Assembly: GCA_008933995.1 (NCBI GenBank)
Contig: WARS01000012.1
Location: 7,511,001-7,575,000 of the forward strand
Direction of reading: 5' to 3'
DNA: 64,000 nucleotides
DNA from: Datnioides undecimradiatus
Lineage: Eukaryota > Chordata > Actinopteri > Lobotiformes > Datnioididae
The notes below the pieces were generated by a model. That model was not told the origin of the DNA, did no database searches, and was given only the letters and a program-made list of their open reading frames with translations. A program made the position numbers and the translations under genes. Below are positions 58,886 to 64,000 of this stretch, piece by piece (the first letter of the stretch is position 1; each line of letters opens with the position of its first letter).

Positions 58886-61800
58886 GTAAGTGGCATGCTC
58901 TTATTCTTTTTCTGTTGTTGTTTTCTTTTGTTTTGTATATGCTTTTATCTGTTGGGACGTTTTAAAGGATATTTAACGACTGCAATAATTAAATAGAGCT
59001 TTTTTCTGTTGAGTCTCTGCACATACATAAAAAGGATATTTTTTCCTTACATGGGCTGACCATGAAAAACCTTTTTCAAATTCATTTATCAATCAACTGC
59101 TAATTTTTATAATTACAAAACCGACGACTGTCGCGGTCGACGGGGGGGGGGGTGCAATGCTGACAATATTTCCAATGCAACTCTTTTGAAGTGCTTAAAG
59201 AAGCCCATAACTGCAAAACTGCATTAGCCCCAAATCATCGTAAGTTGTTTATGACCTTTCCTTCACACGTATCCCGTAAGCTTGCTATAGGGACTTAGAG
59301 CCGGTTATGAAAGCTACTGTAGATGCTCTGCCATGACTTTTTTCATCCATTCCATTTGCTTCTTGACGAGTCAACTCGTTGTACTACTTGCTGAAAACTT
59401 TTAACCACAAGAATAGAGTAGAATGAAAACAGGTTCACGGGCTTTGTAAGTGCTTTACAGTAAGTACGCATTGCTGGCAGGTCTAAGTGGTCAGCTCTTG
59501 GAGCGACTGTGTAACGTGTTCCTGCACCATTTTATCTGGGCTCTCAAGGAGTCCTAATGAGTCCAAAAATACTTACGTGGTCTGCGGTGGAGAAGCAAAT
59601 AGACCTGTAACAGCTGTGGATCAGATTACAGTTACTGTTTTTGTAAGCCGAGGTGTAAGGGCTCACACTTGAAAATCAGAGCCCCTGGTTTAAATGTTTC
59701 ACAGCTCATTGAGTCCTTCCTACACTGGTTCACACTTGTAAGCTTCACTTTGGATTTCTTGGGGATGAGTGAGTAGTTGAGTGGATTTTAGGAGTGATAT
59801 GCCTCTTGAAATTTAAGGTGTCAGTTTCCTGTTTGCCAAGGAGTATGTAAAAGGAAGTTGCGTGTCTTTTTTGTCAGACTGTGGCACAAACACACTACTG
59901 GCTTTAAATGATCACGGTTTTAAATTAACAACCACACATTCAACATTTATTTAGTCAGAGTAAGAGGACTTATTCCTCCTGCCATCATGTCACAGAGAGT
60001 GTGGGAGAGGTCCACATGGGGCAACTCCCGGACCTATAAGAAACCAAACCCGATGTGGTCTCGTTCCTTGAGCTTCCACAGGCAATGACTGTCAAATGCC
60101 ATGTACCAAGAGAGAGAAATCAAATCTGCTTTTTGGCAATCTGTTGATGTACAGAAGCATGCTGCACTGAGCCTGAGGTGGAACCCCCACAGAGACATGG
60201 GGTCCATGGTGCTTGCTTTGCTAATAAATGTAGTTCCAGCAGGGCCTTATCTGGGGACGCAGCACCACTATAGAATAGTGGCTCTATCCTGCCAACCTAA
60301 AATATTTGTCAGCACAATATCACATTTTTTGACAAGTGAGACAAATGAAAAAAAAGTCCTGGGAATTTACACTGCCTTATGGACAGACAGAAAATGGAAA
60401 GAAAAACTAATAATAATACTCACTGCTACCTTCAGTGAAAGATAATTTCCATGTTTTTGGTTGATTTTAATTGAGTTTAAGAGCAGCTGGTCTCATGCAG
60501 CCTTAGACTCTGTATCTGCTTCTGTCAGGCAAGCTGCTGCAGGATAGTTTAGGTCACACGGAGACATACCATATCAAAATAAGAACCCACTGAAGCAGCA
60601 ATCATTTAGTATAACACATATGTTTCATCTCTCCAACTGGCCAATGCAGAGCAGGGATGGCTATCTTTTCTTAATTACTGAATTCAGAATAACATATTAG
60701 TCATAACCTAAGGGGGTAGCCAGGTTAAAAAGACCTGCCACAACCCTGAGCAGACCACTGATGATTCAGAGCTGATGAATTTGGCTGACACCATCCTGTG
60801 CTGTGGGTGACAAATGTCAATCAGCCATGATAATTATGATGGTAATATAGATAGTTCACAGTTTACATTGGGTTTCAGAGTGTATTTGTAGGCTTCTCAC
60901 AATCATTCTGCTAGCATAGGGTTGTGTTTGTTAGGCAGTCCCTATCTGTCTATACTGAGCAGGGTTTGAATACGTAAATTGACAAAATTAAGTATATTCA
61001 AACTGGTTAGGAGGCATAGCCCTGTAATACCTCTGTAGCCCTGTTATAGCTCATAGCGCATAACTGTATTTGGAATAAAGCTTGACTGATATGTCTGTCA
61101 GTCGATATTATCCACTAATTTTAGCCCAACCTGGACATGTTTGTTTAATCAGTATCAGCATATCTGTAAATGTAAACTCTTTTTTCAGGTATGCATTGCA
61201 GAAAAAAATATAAGTGGTATTAAATTAATGTCACTACAAAAGTAATCATATGAAGAGTATTTAACTAAAATATATTCTTTTAAAGAATATAAACTGAATT
61301 TTGATAACCTTTGCATAGTCATATCTGTGTGCAGTCCACAAAAAAGGTCTGTTTCCATTCCAGCTCAAAACCTCACTATTTAGACCACTTTATGAATAAT
61401 CTCTATCATGTTTACCCTCTAAATCAGTAGCAGTCTTGAAAATTCCAGTTTGGTTAGCCTCTAATTTTAAGAAAATAAACTCTAATTGACTGTTTCCATT
61501 GTTTTCATAAAAAATATTTATCCCAAACTATGCATGCTTCAGAGCTTGTCTTGAATCTACAGTCTGTTATATGCATTGTAAAAAGTTTTCGAATGAAATG
61601 AAATGCAAAATTGAAGTGGAGGAACTGCTTACTGCTGCAAAATATGAAATAAACCTGATGGCTGACAACATCTGGCTTTTTGTTTAATTTTAAGTGAAGT
61701 GAAGCAGCACTTCAGCGTTTGAATCTGTCAAGCACTTCATCATTTCCTGTTATCACAAAACATAGAAGCTCACTGAATTCAAGTATACTAATTGTAAAAG

Positions 61801-62479
61801 AATGTAGTGTACACTGTTTACATCCTGTCCAATATGTTGAATTGGACAACGCATAAGCCCATTTACTACCAGCAGTACTTCTGCCCACCCTTATCAGTTA
61901 TCTGTCACACTGATCCCAGTGTGTATGAGTGGTCATGAGTGAGTGAGCAAATGAGGAAAATGGGAAATACTCAATAAGAAACCAACGGGCTTTTCAAGCT
62001 GCTGAGAATTTTCATGAAAGCCAGCAATGTGTCTGCAGTGACTCAATTCAACAAATTCCGACACATTTAGAAAGTGATTCCACATAACAGCTGGGTTTGG
62101 CTCAGTGCTTGTGCTAAGAAACCTATTAAGAGGCTGTTGAAAATGGACAGTAATTCAAATATTTCCAAACATGATTGTTCACAGGGCAACATGCAACAAT
62201 TTTTCTTGAAGTGTCTTTCTTCATGATGAATGTTCAGGAAGTAGTATTCACAATCTACAACAATTCAAGCTTTAATGGGTCCTAAAAGGTTCACATCCAT
62301 TTCCACAGATCCTTGTGACAACCCATGCTTTTATGGACAAAGCAGATCAATTGACTGATGAATGCAGACTCCCTAAAATGTCTTTGTTTACAGCATAAGC
62401 CACCATAGCACTTCCTGAACTCAACACATACAACTGGTTCTTTAAGCGGTTGAAATCGTTCTGTTCTTCCTCCTTTCAG
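58886..62479 (+). other. Intron or 5' flank of the glucagon-receptor-like gene
   Basis: No exon recognised. It contains a G homopolymer of about 11 bases (near 59142), AT-rich DNA and short domain-free open frames. If the exon ending at 58885 is real this is its first intron. Confidence 0.45.
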
Positions 62480-62511
62480 TCAGAAAGATCAGAAAGAACC
62501 AGTCTGCAGGG

Positions 62512-63342
62512 ATGAACAGAACACAGGACATAATGGCTTTGATCTGCCTGCTGTTTCTCAAACTGCCAAAGGTTAGTGTTGGTGAAGTACAGTATTCATT
62601 TTTTTTTCTTTTGAGTGAAAAGTTTGACAGACAAGAATGACTGAAGTGAAGGGTTTTTATCTTTGGGAATCCCTGAACAAAAAACTAAATAAAATGTTTT
62701 TTTATAAATGCACTTTAAGATTGAGATGGCCAGTGGGAAAGTCTTGGAGGAAACTTATCGGAAGTGGGTGCAGTATAAAGAAGACTGTGTCAAAATGATA
62801 GAAAATGACCCACCCCTTCAAGGTATGGATAAATATCATCCACTCAGTATTCATCATTCATGCAAAAGGGTATTTAGCATGAGGTGTAAAAAGAGAAGAA
62901 AGTGAAGGAGGAAATTTTTTGACATTAAAATCGGCACCAGAAAATCAACATCTACTGCTTTTTGGTTAAGGAATAGATATCATTTCCAGTTTTGAAATTG
63001 AATTGAATTGAAAGCCTTTATTGTCATTGCACAAGTTAGAAAGAAAAAAAGGTACAACGAGATTGCAGAGAGCCTTCCTTTAAGGTGCGTGTAATAGGAT
63101 AGATAATATAAAATATAAAAATAGAGGTATAAAATACAGAATATGAGAAGGAGACGTTTGCATGGCAAACATAATGATAAATAAAACATATAGAGATTTT
63201 ATATTATATTTTATATTGTTTGCCCTTCTTGCAGGCTTGTACTGTAACAGGACATTTGACAGATACGCCTGCTGGCCAGATACTCTTGCAGGCTCTATGG
63301 TGAACATCTCATGCCCTTTCTACCTGCCATGGTATGACAAAG
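62512..63342 (+). CDS. gcgr: Glucagon-receptor-group class B1 GPCR, N-terminal part (cut by window end)
   Basis: Exons: 62480-62571 (ATG at 62512; [20 protein letters not shown], signal peptide, phase 0 donor gttagt), 62720-62822 ([16 protein letters not shown], phase 1) and 63235-63342 ([29 protein letters not shown], phase 1 donor gtaaat). This is the hormone-binding extracellular domain, with Cys residues and CWPD/YLPW motifs diagnostic of glucagon, GLP-1 and GLP-2 receptors. The WPDT and NISCP-YLPW-K blocks fit the glucagon receptor best, but a GLP-receptor paralogue cannot be excluded. These receptors signal through Gs and cAMP at the plasma membrane. Transmembrane exons lie beyond the window. 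Confidence 0.78.
62997..63080 (-). mobile_element. Retroposon 3'-end fragment with (TTGAA)n-type tail
   Basis: The + strand shows 'gaattgaattgaattgaaag', 'cctttattgtcattgcac' and 'tacaacgagattgcagag', the reverse complement of a common teleost LINE/retroposon 3' end. It sits in the intron between coding exons 2 and 3 of the receptor gene. Confidence 0.65.
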
Positions 63343-63699
63343 GTAAATCACACAAAGCAAACTGAAACACAGATATTTTCCTGTCGGCTTCCTTTTGACA
63401 TTGTTGACATGTAGTGTTGTTGGTTGGGCATTAGGGAAGTAGCCCCACACGTTAAGTATATAAAAATAGTTCAACATATTGCAAAATACTCTAGTTGTAG
63501 TAGCAGTAGTCAGTAAGATTCTCCAGCTAAGGGGCAACTAACTAGGGGAACTTTACATCTCACTGCCTATTTGTAACGATATCCAAGCACCAGCACCTCC
63601 AAAGCTTACAACTGAATATTTTACACATATTGCTGAAGTGTTTCGGAAAGTTATGTACCTCTGCTATAAGCAAAGTAGCTGCTGACTCCTATGAAGTGT

Positions 63700-63935
63700 C
63701 TACATTGTTTAATTCATACAAAATAATGAAGTGTAGAGTGACATGCTAGCTAATTGTTTGCCCATTTTTGCCAAAAGCTAAGCTAAGTTAACCAGCTACT
63801 GGCTCTATCCTCATATTTACCATACAGATGTGACAGTGATATTAATTTTCTCATCTAACTTCCAGAGCTTGAGAGAAGAATACAAAGAAGCATATTTCCC
63901 AAAATGTGAAAACTACTAATTTAAAGCCCTTTTGA
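63700..63935 (+). repeat. Dispersed repeat, family R2, copy 5
   Basis: The best-preserved copy: 'aaaagctaagctaagttaac', 'cagctactggctctatcctc', 'atatttaccatacagatgtg', 'ttctcatctaacttccagag', 'catatttcccaaaatgtgaa'. This lets the other four copies be recognised. Confidence 0.7.
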
Positions 63936-64000
63936 ATATTACATTTTTAAAACCTGGTTTGATTTTTTTGCATCTACATATGTATGTGGTCATTGTTGTA

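Noticed and set aside
58723-58996. Two 80-codon open frames near the receptor gene.
   Set aside because: Both run across a good splice donor at 58886 and end in intron-like sequence; they most likely overlap a 5' non-coding exon.

Overview
This window looks like nuclear DNA from a ray-finned (teleost, probably percomorph-type) fish. The genes are split by GT-AG introns, long AT-rich non-coding stretches separate them, CA microsatellites are long, and the interspersed repeats are of kinds common in teleosts: a tRNA-derived SINE, LINE fragments of L2/Rex type and several short dispersed families. The species cannot be named from the sequence. Every exon model here was read by hand from splice sites and reading phase, not from transcripts.

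Region by region, all genes are on the + strand. (1) 1-5600 is intergenic with no gene recognised. (2) 5600-22909 holds a 12-exon gene, one 5' non-coding exon plus 11 coding exons, for a predicted 924-residue type I membrane protein. Its ectodomain is four tandem lamin-tail-domain-like (LTD) units, followed by a Cys-containing stalk, one transmembrane helix and a short cytoplasmic tail. One intron appears to use a GC donor. (3) 22910-26350 is intergenic. (4) 26350-42630 holds nlrc3, an inhibitory NOD-like receptor: a possible TATA promoter and non-coding exon near 26.4 kb, then coding exons for a 41-residue leader, a CARD-like domain, a NACHT ATPase and 15 leucine-rich repeats, each repeat on its own exon. 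(5) 42284-58500 is a 16-kb gene-poor stretch with LINE and other repeat insertions, microsatellites, possible conserved non-coding DNA and one doubtful minus-strand exon-like segment. (6) 58500-64000 is the 5' end of a class B1 (secretin-family) receptor gene of the glucagon-receptor group, most like gcgr, cut by the window edge after the third coding exon.

The three genes do not form an obvious pathway. The best candidate for something little described is the surface LTD protein: LTDs in animals are best known from intranuclear lamins, while this protein has a signal peptide, N-glycosylation sequons, four LTD-like units each closed by a similar Cys-containing motif, and a membrane anchor. 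The second point of interest is that this nlrc3 encodes a recognisable CARD-like exon, whereas human NLRC3 has only a shortened remnant there.
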